A DNA stretch of 47,311 nt from JABCPE02 sp963520725 (GCA_963520725.1 CAUQSG010000006.1:1-47311), one strand, 5' to 3'. Counted from the stretch's first letter, positions 23,433 to 31,893 are shown. Translations and numbers: made by a program. The notes: generated by a model from the letters alone, not told the origin.

Positions 23433-24623
23433 ATGAATCCTAACCAATGTTCCTTTTGTGGAAGAAATAAGAATGAGGTATCTGTTTTGGTCTCTGGTCA
23501 GAATGGGTTTATTTGCAACTACTGTATAGAGCAGGCTCATACCATAGTGAAAGAGACTGACGAGCAAGAAAATAAAAATCATTCATCTGTAAAAACTTCG
23601 GCTCAGCTAAAGAAACCGAGAGAAATCAAGGAATTTTTGGATGAATATGTAATAGGGCAGGACCAAGCGAAAAAACAGCTTTCAATAGCGGTTTATAATC
23701 ATTACAAAAGACTTGCTCACAATGCAGATGAAAATAAATCTGTAGAGATAGAGAAATCTAACATCATCATGGTGGGAGAGACAGGAACAGGAAAAACGCT
23801 CTTGGCTAAAACTATCGCCAGACAGCTGGAAGTTCCGTTCTGTATCGTAGATGCTACGGTTCTTACAGAGGCGGGCTATGTAGGGGAGGATGTGGAAAGT
23901 ATTCTGTCCAGACTGCTGATGGTGTCTGACTATGATGTAGAAAAAGCCGAAAGAGGCATCGTTTTTATAGATGAAATAGATAAAATCGCTAGAAAATCGG
24001 ACAACCCGAGTTTAACTCGTGATGTATCTGGGGAAGGCGTTCAGCAGGGACTTTTGAAGCTATTGGAGGGAAGCATCGTAAATGTACCGCCACAAGGAGG
24101 GAGAAAGCACCCAGACCAAAAATACATTCAGGTAAATACGCAGAACATCCTATTCATCGCAGGAGGGGCGTTTGATGGTATCAAAGAAATCATCGAACGA
24201 AGAATGAACAAGCAGGCGATAGGTTTCAGTTCGGAGAAGACGAATAAGGTGGAAGATGATTCCTATATTTTAGACAAATTGGATGCTACGGATTTGAGGA
24301 ATTTTGGTCTTATCCCAGAACTTTTAGGGCGTTTTCCTATTGTGACTCATTTGGATAAACTAGATGAAGCGACCATGCTCAGAATCCTAAGTGAGCCTAA
24401 AAACTCTATTATCAACCAGTTTATAGAACTATTCAGACTAGATGGCGTGGAGCTGAGTTTCACCGAAGGCGCTTTACAAAAAATAGTAAAAGAAACGATG
24501 GAAAAAGGTCTAGGAGCGAGAGGATTGAGAGGAACGACCGAAAAAGTTTTGGAAAAATACATGTATGACATAGACCAGCTCGGAGGTTCATTGGTCATAG
24601 ATGAAAGCAAAATAGAATTTTAA
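23433..24623 (+). CDS. clpX: ATP-dependent Clp protease ATP-binding subunit ClpX
   Basis: A 396-residue hexameric AAA+ unfoldase that feeds ClpP. The N-terminal zinc-binding domain has Cys6, Cys9, Cys28 and Cys31. Walker A is GETGTGKT (115-122), the pore loop GYVG is at 148-151, Walker B is FIDE (178-181) and the RKH pore loop appears in GRKHPDQKYIQ. The C-terminal sensor-2 motif GLGARGLRG is present. clpP is not adjacent, unlike many bacteria; I assume it lies elsewhere. The length is slightly short but complete. A bidirectional terminator follows. Confidence 0.97.
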   Translation: MNPNQCSFCGRNKNEVSVLVSGQNGFICNYCIEQAHTIVKETDEQENKNHSSVKTSAQLKKPREIKEFLDEYVIGQDQAKKQLSIAVYNHYKRLAHNADENKSVEIEKSNIIMVGETGTGKTLLAKTIARQLEVPFCIVDATVLTEAGYVGEDVESILSRLLMVSDYDVEKAERGIVFIDEIDKIARKSDNPSLTRDVSGEGVQQGLLKLLEGSIVNVPPQGGRKHPDQKYIQVNTQNILFIAGGAFDGIKEIIERRMNKQAIGFSSEKTNKVEDDSYILDKLDATDLRNFGLIPELLGRFPIVTHLDKLDEATMLRILSEPKNSIINQFIELFRLDGVELSFTEGALQKIVKETMEKGLGARGLRGTTEKVLEKYMYDIDQLGGSLVIDESKIEF

Positions 24624-24642
24624 TATTCAATATTTAAAAACA

Positions 24643-24672
24643 AAAAGCAGGATTTATTTCCTGCTTTTGTTT
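24643..24672. terminator. Bidirectional terminator between clpX and glyS
   Basis: AAAAGCAGGA (24643-24652) and TCCTGCTTTT (24659-24668) form a perfect 10-bp stem with loop TTTATT. Both strands have T-tracts, serving the convergent genes. Confidence 0.8.
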
Positions 24673-24676
24673 ATTA

Positions 24677-26218
24677 TCAAATCTTACTAAGTAAGTTTCT
24701 GAAATTCACTTTATTGTCTATAATTTGTCTCAGTTCAGAAACCGCTACACGCTCCTGCTCCATAGTATCGCGGTGTCTTATCGTTACCGTGTGGTCAGTC
24801 AGGGTGTCATGGTCTATGGTAATACAGAAAGGCGTTCCTATGGCGTCTTGTCTTCTGTATCGCTTACCGATGCTGTCTTTGTCTTCATAAATAAGATTGA
24901 AATCATATTTCAAATCATTGAAGATTTTTTCTGCATATTCTCCCATTCCATCTTTTTTCATCAGTGGTAAAATAGCAGCCTTTACAGGAGCAAGGGCAGG
25001 TGGCAGAGACAATACCGTTCTCTCTGAACCATCTTCTAAAACTTCATCTTTCAAGCAGTGGGAGAATAGAGCCAAGAACAATCGGTCTAATCCTACCGAA
25101 GTTTCTACCACATACGGAACATAGCTTTCGTTTCTTTCTGGGTCAAAATATTGTAGTTTTTTCCCTGAATATCTTTCGTGAGCAGAAAGGTCAAAATCCG
25201 TTCTGGAGTGAATTCCTTCCAATTCTTTAAATCCAAATGGGAATCTGAACTCTATATCCGCCGCTGCATTGGCATAGTGAGCTAGTTTTTCGTGGTCGTG
25301 GAATTTGTAGTTTTCTTCGCCAAGACCAAGGGCAAGGTGCCAGTTTAGTCTCTTTTGTTTCCATTCTTCATAGAATTTTAGTTCCGTTCCTGGCGGCACG
25401 AAAAACTGCATTTCCATTTGTTCAAATTCTCTCATTCTGAAAATAAACTGTCTCGCAACAATCTCATTTCTAAACGCCTTACCAATCTGTGCAATCCCGA
25501 AAGGAAGTTTGTGGCGTGATGTTTTCTGAACATTCAGATAATTCACGAAAATCCCTTGCGCCGTTTCTGGACGAAGGTAAAGATCCATCGCGTTCTCGGC
25601 AGCAGCACCTAATTTAGTCCCGAACATCAAGTTAAACTGTCTTACTTCTGTCCAGTTTTTAGAACCAGTGTCTGGGTCGGCTATTTCCAGCTCTTCTATC
25701 AGGGCTTTTACATCAGCTAGGTCGTTATTATCTAGCGATTTAGCCATTCGGGAAAGAATGTTTTTTTGTTTTTCGCGGTATTCTAATACTTTTGGATTAG
25801 TGGAAACGAATTGCGCCTCATCAAAAGCCTCTCCGAAGCGTTTTTTAGCTTTTTCTATTTCTTTTTGGGCTTTGTCTTCCAGTTTTGCGCAGTAGTCTTC
25901 TATCAAGACATCGGCGCGGAAACGCTTTTTGCTGTCTTTGTTGTCTATCAGTGGGTCGTTGAAGGCATCCACATGCCCGCTCGCTTTCCAAATGGTAGGG
26001 TGCATAAAAATGGCGCTATCCAGCCCTACAATGTTTTCATTGAGCTGAATCATCGCTTTCCACCAATATTGTTTGATATTGTTTTTTAGTTCTATACCAT
26101 TTTGTCCGTAGTCGTATATTGCAGAAAGTCCGTCATAAATCTCACTGGAAGGGAAAATAAATCCATATTCCTTAGCGTGAGAAATCACTTTCTTAAAAAC
26201 ATCTTCTTGCTTTGCCAT
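24677..26218 (-). CDS. glyS: Glycine--tRNA ligase (single-chain, class II)
   Basis: A 513-residue alpha2-type glycyl-tRNA synthetase, the eukaryote/archaea-like form rather than the alpha2beta2 GlyQ/GlyS enzyme. Family blocks are FPSSEIYDGLSAIYDYGQNG, MHPTIWKASGHVDAFNDPL, LRPETAQGIFVNYLNVQ, FGIAQIGKAFRNEI and the motif 3 region YVVETSVGLDRLFLALF. The anticodon-binding domain is at the C-terminus (from about residue 405: LPPALAPVKAAILPL). A TATTTTTG box ends 16 bases before the ATG, so it is transcribed on its own. Confidence 0.96.
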   Translation of the reverse strand: MAKQEDVFKKVISHAKEYGFIFPSSEIYDGLSAIYDYGQNGIELKNNIKQYWWKAMIQLNENIVGLDSAIFMHPTIWKASGHVDAFNDPLIDNKDSKKRFRADVLIEDYCAKLEDKAQKEIEKAKKRFGEAFDEAQFVSTNPKVLEYREKQKNILSRMAKSLDNNDLADVKALIEELEIADPDTGSKNWTEVRQFNLMFGTKLGAAAENAMDLYLRPETAQGIFVNYLNVQKTSRHKLPFGIAQIGKAFRNEIVARQFIFRMREFEQMEMQFFVPPGTELKFYEEWKQKRLNWHLALGLGEENYKFHDHEKLAHYANAAADIEFRFPFGFKELEGIHSRTDFDLSAHERYSGKKLQYFDPERNESYVPYVVETSVGLDRLFLALFSHCLKDEVLEDGSERTVLSLPPALAPVKAAILPLMKKDGMGEYAEKIFNDLKYDFNLIYEDKDSIGKRYRRQDAIGTPFCITIDHDTLTDHTVTIRHRDTMEQERVAVSELRQIIDNKVNFRNLLSKI

Positions 26219-26234
26219 CGTTAAAAAATTTATG

Positions 26235-26242
26235 CAAAAATA
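26235..26242 (-). promoter_or_regulatory. -7 promoter box of glyS
   Basis: The minus strand reads TATTTTTG, an exact TANNTTTG match, ending 16 bases upstream of the glyS ATG. Confidence 0.5.
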
Positions 26243-26268
26243 AGGATTTTAGTTTAATATTCTATACA

Positions 26269-26300
26269 AAAAAACACCCTCTGAATGGAGAGTGTTTTTT
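26269..26300 (-). terminator. Terminator of the secreted protein gene at 26315
   Basis: AAAAAACAC (26269-26277) pairs with GTGTTTTTT (26292-26300), continued by an inner CTCT/GGAG stem after one mismatch; the minus strand ends in a T-run. It insulates glyS from its upstream neighbour. Confidence 0.75.
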
Positions 26301-26314
26301 ATTTTGATTGTTTT

Positions 26315-27133
26315 TTATTCTAACTTTTGTAGGAAATTTTGTAATTGGGTTGTATAAGTAGTATTATTAGGTCCTATTCCTTCAGGCTGACCATTTTGAT
26401 CAAATTTAATTTCAGTGAAATTAACAGCATCTCTTTTACCTACCAATAGAGTAATTACCCAAGTACCATCTACTAGGTTTCCAATAGCAGTACTACCTGA
26501 AGTAAACTCATAAGAACCTATATTAGGATAATCTGCATATATACCCCAATTTGATCCATTTTTTGTTAATAGTACTGTAGCAGGAGCTGTTGTAACACCA
26601 TATTTATTACCACCATGGGCTACACTAGGAGTGTTGCTGCCTCCTCTCAGCATTACTATACCACCACTAGCAGGTGCTGGCATTTTGAAAGAGTAGCTCA
26701 TAATAGCTACGGCATATTTATTATAATCAATACCTGTATCAAATTTTCTAATATAGTCACCATTTACCTTATCAATAGTAAGGGTAAGGATACTCATATT
26801 GTGGATAGGAAGCCCTTTGTATACATCACCTACTTTATCTACTACAAGAGGTCTGTAATCTGTGTAATTGGTAGTAGTTGCTGTATTTCCACCTAAGTCA
26901 GCATCCATATCAGAATCCACATTCTTGCTATATATAGGTGCATCTACCAGCCTAAGAAGAGGTTTTCCATCATTGGCAGTAGAGTTTTTTATAGTCAAAG
27001 TTCTTGTAGGGATAGTGGTATTGATTCCTACTTTTTGTCCTGTTTTGCCAGCGGCATTGGTTTCATTGATAGTTTGGGCATTTATAGATACTCCTCCCAA
27101 TAATAAACCTAATAGTAAAATTCTATTTGTCAT
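26315..27133 (-). CDS. Secreted hypothetical protein with a 'GINTTIPTRTLTI' opening
   Basis: A 272-residue exported protein. I use the ATG at 27133, because MTNRILLLGLLLGGVSINAQ is a clean signal peptide; the longer ORF would add 34 non-signal residues. The mature start KVGINTTIPTRTLTIKN resembles the segment common to many Bacteroidota surface or fibre-like proteins. Repeated Thr/Asn/Gly-rich beta strands follow, with no catalytic motif and no C-terminal sorting domain. It is flanked by its own -7 box and terminator, so it is monocistronic. The function is unknown. Confidence 0.6.
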   Translation of the reverse strand: MTNRILLLGLLLGGVSINAQTINETNAAGKTGQKVGINTTIPTRTLTIKNSTANDGKPLLRLVDAPIYSKNVDSDMDADLGGNTATTTNYTDYRPLVVDKVGDVYKGLPIHNMSILTLTIDKVNGDYIRKFDTGIDYNKYAVAIMSYSFKMPAPASGGIVMLRGGSNTPSVAHGGNKYGVTTAPATVLLTKNGSNWGIYADYPNIGSYEFTSGSTAIGNLVDGTWVITLLVGKRDAVNFTEIKFDQNGQPEGIGPNNTTYTTQLQNFLQKLE

Positions 27134-27152
27134 AAGTGTAAATTTAAGGTGG

Positions 27153-27160
27153 CAAAGATA
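27153..27160 (-). promoter_or_regulatory. -7 promoter box of the secreted protein gene
   Basis: The minus strand reads TATCTTTG, an exact TANNTTTG match, 19 bases before the ATG at 27133. This supports that start over the longer upstream alternative. Confidence 0.5.
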
Positions 27161-27234
27161 CAATAAAAAATTAAAATGAAAAAATGAATATATAAATTGT
27201 ATCAATTGTTGCCATTGACAAAATTTAGAAAGCA

Positions 27235-27753
27235 TTATTTCTGCATTCTTTTCATCATTTTCTCTACGAAGAGATAGGCAGCAGGGCAGATGATGGTGTT
27301 TTTAATCGTGAGATGATTGATTTGGTAGATTTTCTTGCGGTCGGTATGTGGATATTCGCGGCAGGCTTTTGGGCGGATATCGTAGATAAGGCAGGTGTTA
27401 TCCTCTGCGAGAAAAGGGCAGGGCAGGCATTGCAGAACCTTGTCATTGTCCTCATCTACGCGGAGATATTTCTTCTCAAAATCAGCAGGAGAAAGGCGTA
27501 AATGTTTAGAAATCCGCTCTATATCTTTTTCTGTAAAGAGCGGGCCTGTGGTTTTACAGCAGTTGGCACAGCTGAGACAATCTATCTCACTGAAAACTTC
27601 TTCATGGGTGTCCAAAGTGATGTAGTCCAAGTTCTTAGGCGGTTTCTTTTTCAAGCTGTCTAAGAATTTTTTGTGCTCTTTTTGTTTGGCTAGTGCCTGT
27701 TTTTTATAAAAATCTAAATCCAATTTCTGCTCATTATTTCCGCAAAAATACAT
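27235..27753 (-). CDS. YkgJ family cysteine-cluster protein
   Basis: A protein of at most 172 residues with the YkgJ/CxxCxxCC (UPF0153) cluster: CLSCANCC (Cys59, 62, 65, 66 counting from the ATG at 27753), then CLPCPFL, NTCLIYDIRPKACREYP and a final Cys in IICPAAY. Such proteins probably bind zinc or an Fe-S cluster; the role is unknown. The start is doubtful. The ATG lies in the T-run of the upstream gene's terminator, and a perfect TATTTTTG -7 box begins directly after it. The TTG at 27723 (giving MDLDFYKKQALAKQKEHK, 162 residues) would have a 19-base spacing like other genes here. I list the longest frame but favour the TTG. Confidence 0.83.
   Translation of the reverse strand: MYFCGNNEQKLDLDFYKKQALAKQKEHKKFLDSLKKKPPKNLDYITLDTHEEVFSEIDCLSCANCCKTTGPLFTEKDIERISKHLRLSPADFEKKYLRVDEDNDKVLQCLPCPFLAEDNTCLIYDIRPKACREYPHTDRKKIYQINHLTIKNTIICPAAYLFVEKMMKRMQK
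27743..27750 (-). promoter_or_regulatory. -7 box inside the annotated 5' end of the YkgJ gene
   Basis: The minus strand reads TATTTTTG directly after the ATG at 27753-27751. If it is used, translation must begin downstream, most likely at the TTG 27723. Confidence 0.45.
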
Positions 27754-27755
27754 AA

Positions 27756-27788
27756 AAAAATCTACGAGAAAATTTCCCGTAGATTTTT
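27756..27788 (-). terminator. S46 peptidase terminator
   Basis: AAAAATCTACG (27756-27766) and CGTAGATTTTT (27778-27788) form a perfect 11-bp outer stem. The minus strand then has a T-run that leads straight into the ATG of the next gene. Confidence 0.75.
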
Positions 27789-27806
27789 ATATTTATCATG
27801 AAAAAA

Positions 27807-29930
27807 CTATTTCACGATTGTCATTTCATCGATGAGGTGTTTAGCACCAGCGTATTTGTCAATTACCCAAAGCACAAAACGAGCATCCACATTGATGGTT
27901 CTTTGTAGAGCTGGTTCGAAAACGATATCTCCACTCAGCGCCTCGCTGTTTCCATCGAAAGCAAGACCGATAAGGTGTCCTTCAGCATTGATGATAGGCG
28001 AACCAGAGTTTCCTCCTGTGATGTCATTATTAGAAAGGAAGTTCACTGGAAGGTATCCTTTTTTGTCTTTGTATTGTCCGTAGTCTTTCTTTTTATAAAG
28101 ATCAAGAAGTCTTTGCGGAAGGTCAAATTCCTCGTCACCTTTTTTGTATTTAGCTACCATTCCTGTAAGGTTTGTGTAGTAGTTGTCTTTCACGCCGTGG
28201 TATTTTCTGTCTTTTCTGAAAGGTAGTTTGTCCACAGAACCATAGGTAAGTCTCATTGTAGAGTTAGCGTCAGGGTAGAATTTCTTGTTAGGGTGAGATT
28301 TTCTAAGTCCATCCAAGAAAAGTCTAGTGTTTTCTGCAAATTTCTCTTCATCTTGGTTGTGTTTATTTGCATTCATCTGAGCTTCAGCTACTAAAATAGA
28401 AGAGAACTGATATAATGGGTCTTCCTCTAATTTTTGTTTTTTAGGATTGTTGATAAAGTTCAAAACATTTTCCTTAGAAGCAAAAATACCATTAAGAGGA
28501 ATTTCATTTAGATTACTAAATCTGATGACAGGCAGCTGGTGTTTCGCATCTACTTTGTTTTTGTAAAGAGTAAGCAGTGTCACGAAAAGGTCAGCTTCTA
28601 CCTTTGGATGTAGGTCTTCGTAGATGCTTTCCACTTCTTTGATTAGTTTTGCTTTCATAGCAGCCTGTCCGTTCGCATCTTGGTCAGCATAAACAGCCAA
28701 TTTGTTTCCTAATACATACGGCATATTTATGTAAGCAGCTCTTCTGCTCATCAGTCTTAGATAGTTCAGCTCTACATTTCTTTCGTTAGTTTTTGCGTAG
28801 TATTCTTCTATTTCTTTCAGAACATTACCATAAGTTGCTTTGTTTTCTGGCTTATCAGCCCACGCTTGGAATACTTTTTCCAAATCTTGTTTCGCGTTGA
28901 TAGTTTTATTTTTCAAAACCGCTTCTATCGTTCCAGCTCTGTTTTTCCAGTAGTTAGCTGTGCTGGAATAAGAACTTGCATAGTCCAAACGGATGGCTTG
29001 GTCTTTGTCCATGTATTTTTTCATCACATCCATAGTTGCTTTAGAAGCATCTACCCAAGCTGGATAATCTTTGGTAATCAGTTGGTTGATTCCATAAGAA
29101 GTCAAATATCTGTTCGTTCTCCCTGGGTATCCCATAATCATCGTGAAATCATTAGGTTTGATACCTTTTAGAGAAACAGGAAGGTGGTGTTTAGGTTTTA
29201 GAGGAACATTGTTTGGAGAATATTCCGCTGGGTTTCCATTCGCATCAGCATACACTCTGAAAACTGCAAAGTCTCCTGTGTGTCTTGGCCATTCCCAGTT
29301 GTCTGTATCACCACCGAATTTCCCGATAGAGTTAGTAGGCGTTCCTACTAATCTGATGTCTTTATAGTCTTGATAAACAAAATAATAGAACTCGTTTCCA
29401 TTGAAGAACGAACGAACAACTACAGAGTATTTCCCGTTTTCGCTATTTTCTTTTTCAATCGCTTTAAATTCCTGATTGATAATATCTTGTCTCTGGCTGG
29501 CAGACATTTGGTTGTTTAGCTTAGAATTTATTCTTTCCGTAGCATCTCCCATTCTTACTAAGAATCTTACATACAGGTCTTTAGCGTGAAGTTCTTCTTT
29601 TTTATTCATCGCCCAGAAACCATTGGTCAAGTGGTCTTTCTGTGGAGTAGAAAGCGCAGCGATAGAGCCGTATCCGCAGTGGTGGTTGGTAAAGATAAGT
29701 CCTTCTTTGGACACGATTTCCCCAGTACAAAAACCACCAAAACTTACGATGGCATCTTTCAGGCTGGAATGGTTTACCGAATAGATTTCCTCTGGAGTCA
29801 GTTTCAGCCCCTGTTTCTGCATATCTACGCCGTTTAGTCGTTTGATAAGCATCATAAGCCACATTCCTTCATCAGCTTTTGCTGGAATAAAACTCAGAAT
29901 GAAGGCAGCTAATAAAAATAGTCGTTTCAT
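27807..29930 (-). CDS. S46 family dipeptidyl peptidase, DPP7-type
   Basis: A 707-residue periplasmic serine peptidase that removes dipeptides from oligopeptides, feeding asaccharolytic growth. A signal peptide (MKRLFLLAAFILSFIPAKA) precedes the mature DEGMWL start typical of the family. The chymotrypsin-like triad is His in TNHHCGYG (83/84), Asp in WPRHTGDF and Ser642 in GNSGSP. Eighteen residues after the Ser is Gly660 in AFDGNSE. The family knowledge is that Gly there marks DPP7 (hydrophobic P1), whereas Arg marks DPP11 (Asp/Glu P1). The length is usual. It is transcribed alone, with a terminator at 27756. Confidence 0.93.
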   Translation of the reverse strand: MKRLFLLAAFILSFIPAKADEGMWLMMLIKRLNGVDMQKQGLKLTPEEIYSVNHSSLKDAIVSFGGFCTGEIVSKEGLIFTNHHCGYGSIAALSTPQKDHLTNGFWAMNKKEELHAKDLYVRFLVRMGDATERINSKLNNQMSASQRQDIINQEFKAIEKENSENGKYSVVVRSFFNGNEFYYFVYQDYKDIRLVGTPTNSIGKFGGDTDNWEWPRHTGDFAVFRVYADANGNPAEYSPNNVPLKPKHHLPVSLKGIKPNDFTMIMGYPGRTNRYLTSYGINQLITKDYPAWVDASKATMDVMKKYMDKDQAIRLDYASSYSSTANYWKNRAGTIEAVLKNKTINAKQDLEKVFQAWADKPENKATYGNVLKEIEEYYAKTNERNVELNYLRLMSRRAAYINMPYVLGNKLAVYADQDANGQAAMKAKLIKEVESIYEDLHPKVEADLFVTLLTLYKNKVDAKHQLPVIRFSNLNEIPLNGIFASKENVLNFINNPKKQKLEEDPLYQFSSILVAEAQMNANKHNQDEEKFAENTRLFLDGLRKSHPNKKFYPDANSTMRLTYGSVDKLPFRKDRKYHGVKDNYYTNLTGMVAKYKKGDEEFDLPQRLLDLYKKKDYGQYKDKKGYLPVNFLSNNDITGGNSGSPIINAEGHLIGLAFDGNSEALSGDIVFEPALQRTINVDARFVLWVIDKYAGAKHLIDEMTIVK

Positions 29931-30053
29931 TTTTAGAATAAAATTAAATTAATGGGCTAAATTTAAGAATTTAAAATGATTTAAAGCGATTATTTTTTCT
30001 TTTTTACAAATAAAAAACATCAAATCCTAACCCAAAGAGTAGGAATTAAATCT

Positions 30054-30061
30054 TACCTTTG
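30054..30061 (+). promoter_or_regulatory. -7 promoter box of pdxH
   Basis: TACCTTTG is an exact TANNTTTG match, 25 bases before the pdxH ATG, in the region divergent from the S46 peptidase gene. On the opposite strand only a one-mismatch TAAATTTA is seen upstream of the peptidase. Confidence 0.5.
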
Positions 30062-30086
30062 TAGTATAAATTGTAAATATTAAAAT

Positions 30087-30728
30087 ATGGAAAACTTACA
30101 TGACAAACGCCAAGTCTATGAGCAGTTTGAGCTTCACGACCATGAAGTAAAGGAAAATCCTATGGAACATTTCAAGGAGTGGTTCGCAGATGCGGACAAG
30201 CACCCTGATATTTTTGAGGCTAATGCTATGATTCTCTCTACGATAGATGATGACGGCTGCCCTAGAACCAGAGCAATGCTTCTGAAAAGTTATAGCAAAG
30301 AAGGTTTTGTGTTTTATACCAATTATAATAGTAAAAAAGGGAAATCTATTGACAAAAATAAGGTGGCTTGTCTCTATTTCTTCTGGCCGGCTCTGGAGCG
30401 TCAGGTAATGATAAAAGCAAGACTAGAAAAAGTTCCGCCTGAAATGTCGGATGAATATTTCGCATCGAGACCTAGAGGGAGCAGATTAGGAGCGTGGGCT
30501 TCTGAACAAGGCGAAGAAATCCCTAGCAAAGCTTATTTAGCCCAAAAATTGCAAGATTTAGAAAAAGAATTCGAAGGGAAAGAAGTGACACGACCTCCAC
30601 ACTGGGGAGGGTATCTTGCCAAGCCGTATGAAATAGAATTTTGGCAGGGAAGACCTAACCGTCTGCATGACAGAATAGTATATCAGTTCCAAGATGGTAA
30701 ATGGAAAACATCAAGATTAGCTCCTTAA
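30087..30728 (+). CDS. pdxH: Pyridoxine/pyridoxamine 5'-phosphate oxidase
   Basis: A 213-residue FMN enzyme that oxidises PNP and PMP to pyridoxal 5'-phosphate. The motifs are family-typical: NAMILSTIDDDGCPRTRAMLLK, FYTNYNSKKGKSI (FMN phosphate binding), RQVMIKARLEKV, SRPRGSRLGAWASEQ and the C-terminal EFWQGRPNRLHDRIVY with KTSRLAP. Standard length and start. A terminator overlaps the stop codon, and the convergent rimM ends 14 bases away. Confidence 0.97.
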   Translation: MENLHDKRQVYEQFELHDHEVKENPMEHFKEWFADADKHPDIFEANAMILSTIDDDGCPRTRAMLLKSYSKEGFVFYTNYNSKKGKSIDKNKVACLYFFWPALERQVMIKARLEKVPPEMSDEYFASRPRGSRLGAWASEQGEEIPSKAYLAQKLQDLEKEFEGKEVTRPPHWGGYLAKPYEIEFWQGRPNRLHDRIVYQFQDGKWKTSRLAP

Positions 30729-30743
30729 AAAGGGGCTTTTTTT
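30719..30743 (+). terminator. pdxH terminator overlapping its stop codon
   Basis: AGCTCC (30719-30724) pairs with GGGGCT (30732-30737, one wobble) and is followed by seven T from 30737. The last codons of pdxH form the first arm. Confidence 0.7.
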
Positions 30744-31266
30744 AGTTAAGAAAAACATCCATCAGCCCTTCTGGAAGTTCCATTTTGATGAATTTTTCAT
30801 CTCTGTTCACTTCTAAAATCCATTCTTTTACAATAGGAATGATGATTTCTTTCTGAGCCAAGTCTAAAATGAAATAATGCTGAGCGGTCTGGTCATTTAC
30901 AGAAACGATGTTTCCACAGGTTTTTCCATCTTTTTCTAAAACTTCAAAACCAATAACTTCGTGATAATAAAACTGATTTCCGCTCAATTTTGGAAGTGTA
31001 GAAAGCGGAAGAAATACATTCTTGCCAATAAGCTGTTCTACTAGTGCTTCAGAGGAGTTTTTGAAAAGAATATTGAGAGAATCTTGTTTACTCCAAATGA
31101 TTTTCTCAATAAAAAACGGAACCAATAGTCCGTTGATTTCAACGAATATTGATTCCAATTTTTTATAAATTTCGGGTTGGTCTGTATCTAATTTTAAAAT
31201 AAGATTTCCCGAAAGACCGTGCTTACGAGTAATTTTGCCTAAAAAATAGCAATCTTCTTTCTGCAT
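30742..31266 (-). CDS. rimM: Ribosome maturation factor RimM
   Basis: A 174-residue 16S/30S assembly factor acting on the S19/S13 head region. The N-terminal barrel begins YFLGKITRKHGLSGNLILKLDTD, a hallmark (quoted: GKITRKHGLSGNL). The PRC-barrel half carries YYHEVIGFEVL, DLAQKEIIIPIVKEWI and the closing LPEGLMDVF. It follows rpsP by 12 bases, the usual rpsP-rimM order; trmD does not follow here. Confidence 0.94.
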   Translation of the reverse strand: MQKEDCYFLGKITRKHGLSGNLILKLDTDQPEIYKKLESIFVEINGLLVPFFIEKIIWSKQDSLNILFKNSSEALVEQLIGKNVFLPLSTLPKLSGNQFYYHEVIGFEVLEKDGKTCGNIVSVNDQTAQHYFILDLAQKEIIIPIVKEWILEVNRDEKFIKMELPEGLMDVFLN

Positions 31267-31278
31267 CGGTTAGTTTTT

Positions 31279-31833
31279 TTAAGCTTCAGTTTCTTCAGTA
31301 GATGCATCTCCTTCTGCTTCTACAGCAGGAGCTTCTTCTACTGGTGCTTCAGCAGCCTCAGCGGCAGCTTTTGCTTCTTCTTCAGCTTGTTTTTTAGCGT
31401 TGATTCTTGCTTCATTAGCTTTGTTTTCAGCTTCTAAAGCAGCTTTTTTAGCATCATCTTTAGATTTAACTAAACCATCTTTTTTACCTTGGATTTTAGC
31501 TTCTTTTTCAGCTAACCAAGTGTTAAATCTTTTTTCAGCTTCAGCTTCACTGAAAGCTCCTTTAGCAACTCCTCCTTGAAGGTGTTTTTTGTAAAGAGCA
31601 CCTTTGTAAGAAAGGATAGCTCTAGCAGTGTCTGTAGGCTGAGCACCATTGTTCAACCATTTTACAGCAGCATCCACATCTAGTTCGATAGTTGCTGGAT
31701 TGGTGATAGGATTGTAAGTTCCAAGTTTTGTGATGAATCTACCATCTCTTCTTGCTCTAGAATCTGCTACCACGATGTGAAAGAAAGGTTTTCCTTTTTT
31801 TCCGTGTCTTTGTAATCTAATTTTTACTGACAT
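31279..31833 (-). CDS. rpsP: 30S ribosomal protein S16 with a long C-terminal extension
   Basis: The first ~80 residues are canonical S16 (MSVKIRLQRHGKKGKPFFHIV; GRFITKLGTYNP; AVKWLNNGAQPTDTAR). The remaining ~100 residues are an Ala/Glu/Lys-rich extension: first a charged helix with KRFNTWLAEKEAKIQ, then EEEAKAAAEAAEAPVEEAP and an acidic end. The total of 184 residues is about twice the usual 80-90. Extended S16 is known in Flavobacteriia, so it is not a frameshift. The tail is probably flexible and surface-exposed. It has its own -7 box and starts the rpsP-rimM unit. Confidence 0.95.
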   Translation of the reverse strand: MSVKIRLQRHGKKGKPFFHIVVADSRARRDGRFITKLGTYNPITNPATIELDVDAAVKWLNNGAQPTDTARAILSYKGALYKKHLQGGVAKGAFSEAEAEKRFNTWLAEKEAKIQGKKDGLVKSKDDAKKAALEAENKANEARINAKKQAEEEAKAAAEAAEAPVEEAPAVEAEGDASTEETEA

Positions 31834-31885
31834 AATTAAAATTGATTTAGTGGGAACTCGTCCCTGTTAATATTTTTTAAGTCCG

Positions 31886-31893
31886 CAAATGTA
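31886..31893 (-). promoter_or_regulatory. -7 promoter box of rpsP-rimM
   Basis: The minus strand reads TACATTTG, an exact TANNTTTG match, about 52 bases before the rpsP ATG. The leader contains a small GGGA/TCCC hairpin at 31851-31863 that might be a ribosomal-protein site. Confidence 0.45.

Noticed and set aside
31279..31590. Frameshift or fusion creating the S16 tail
   Set aside because: The frame is continuous, the tail is compositionally coherent and followed by rimM at the usual distance; long S16 is known in this class.
31851..31863. Small hairpin in the rpsP leader as a ribosomal-protein riboregulator
   Set aside because: Only a 4-bp GGGA/TCCC stem is visible, too weak to claim without conservation data.
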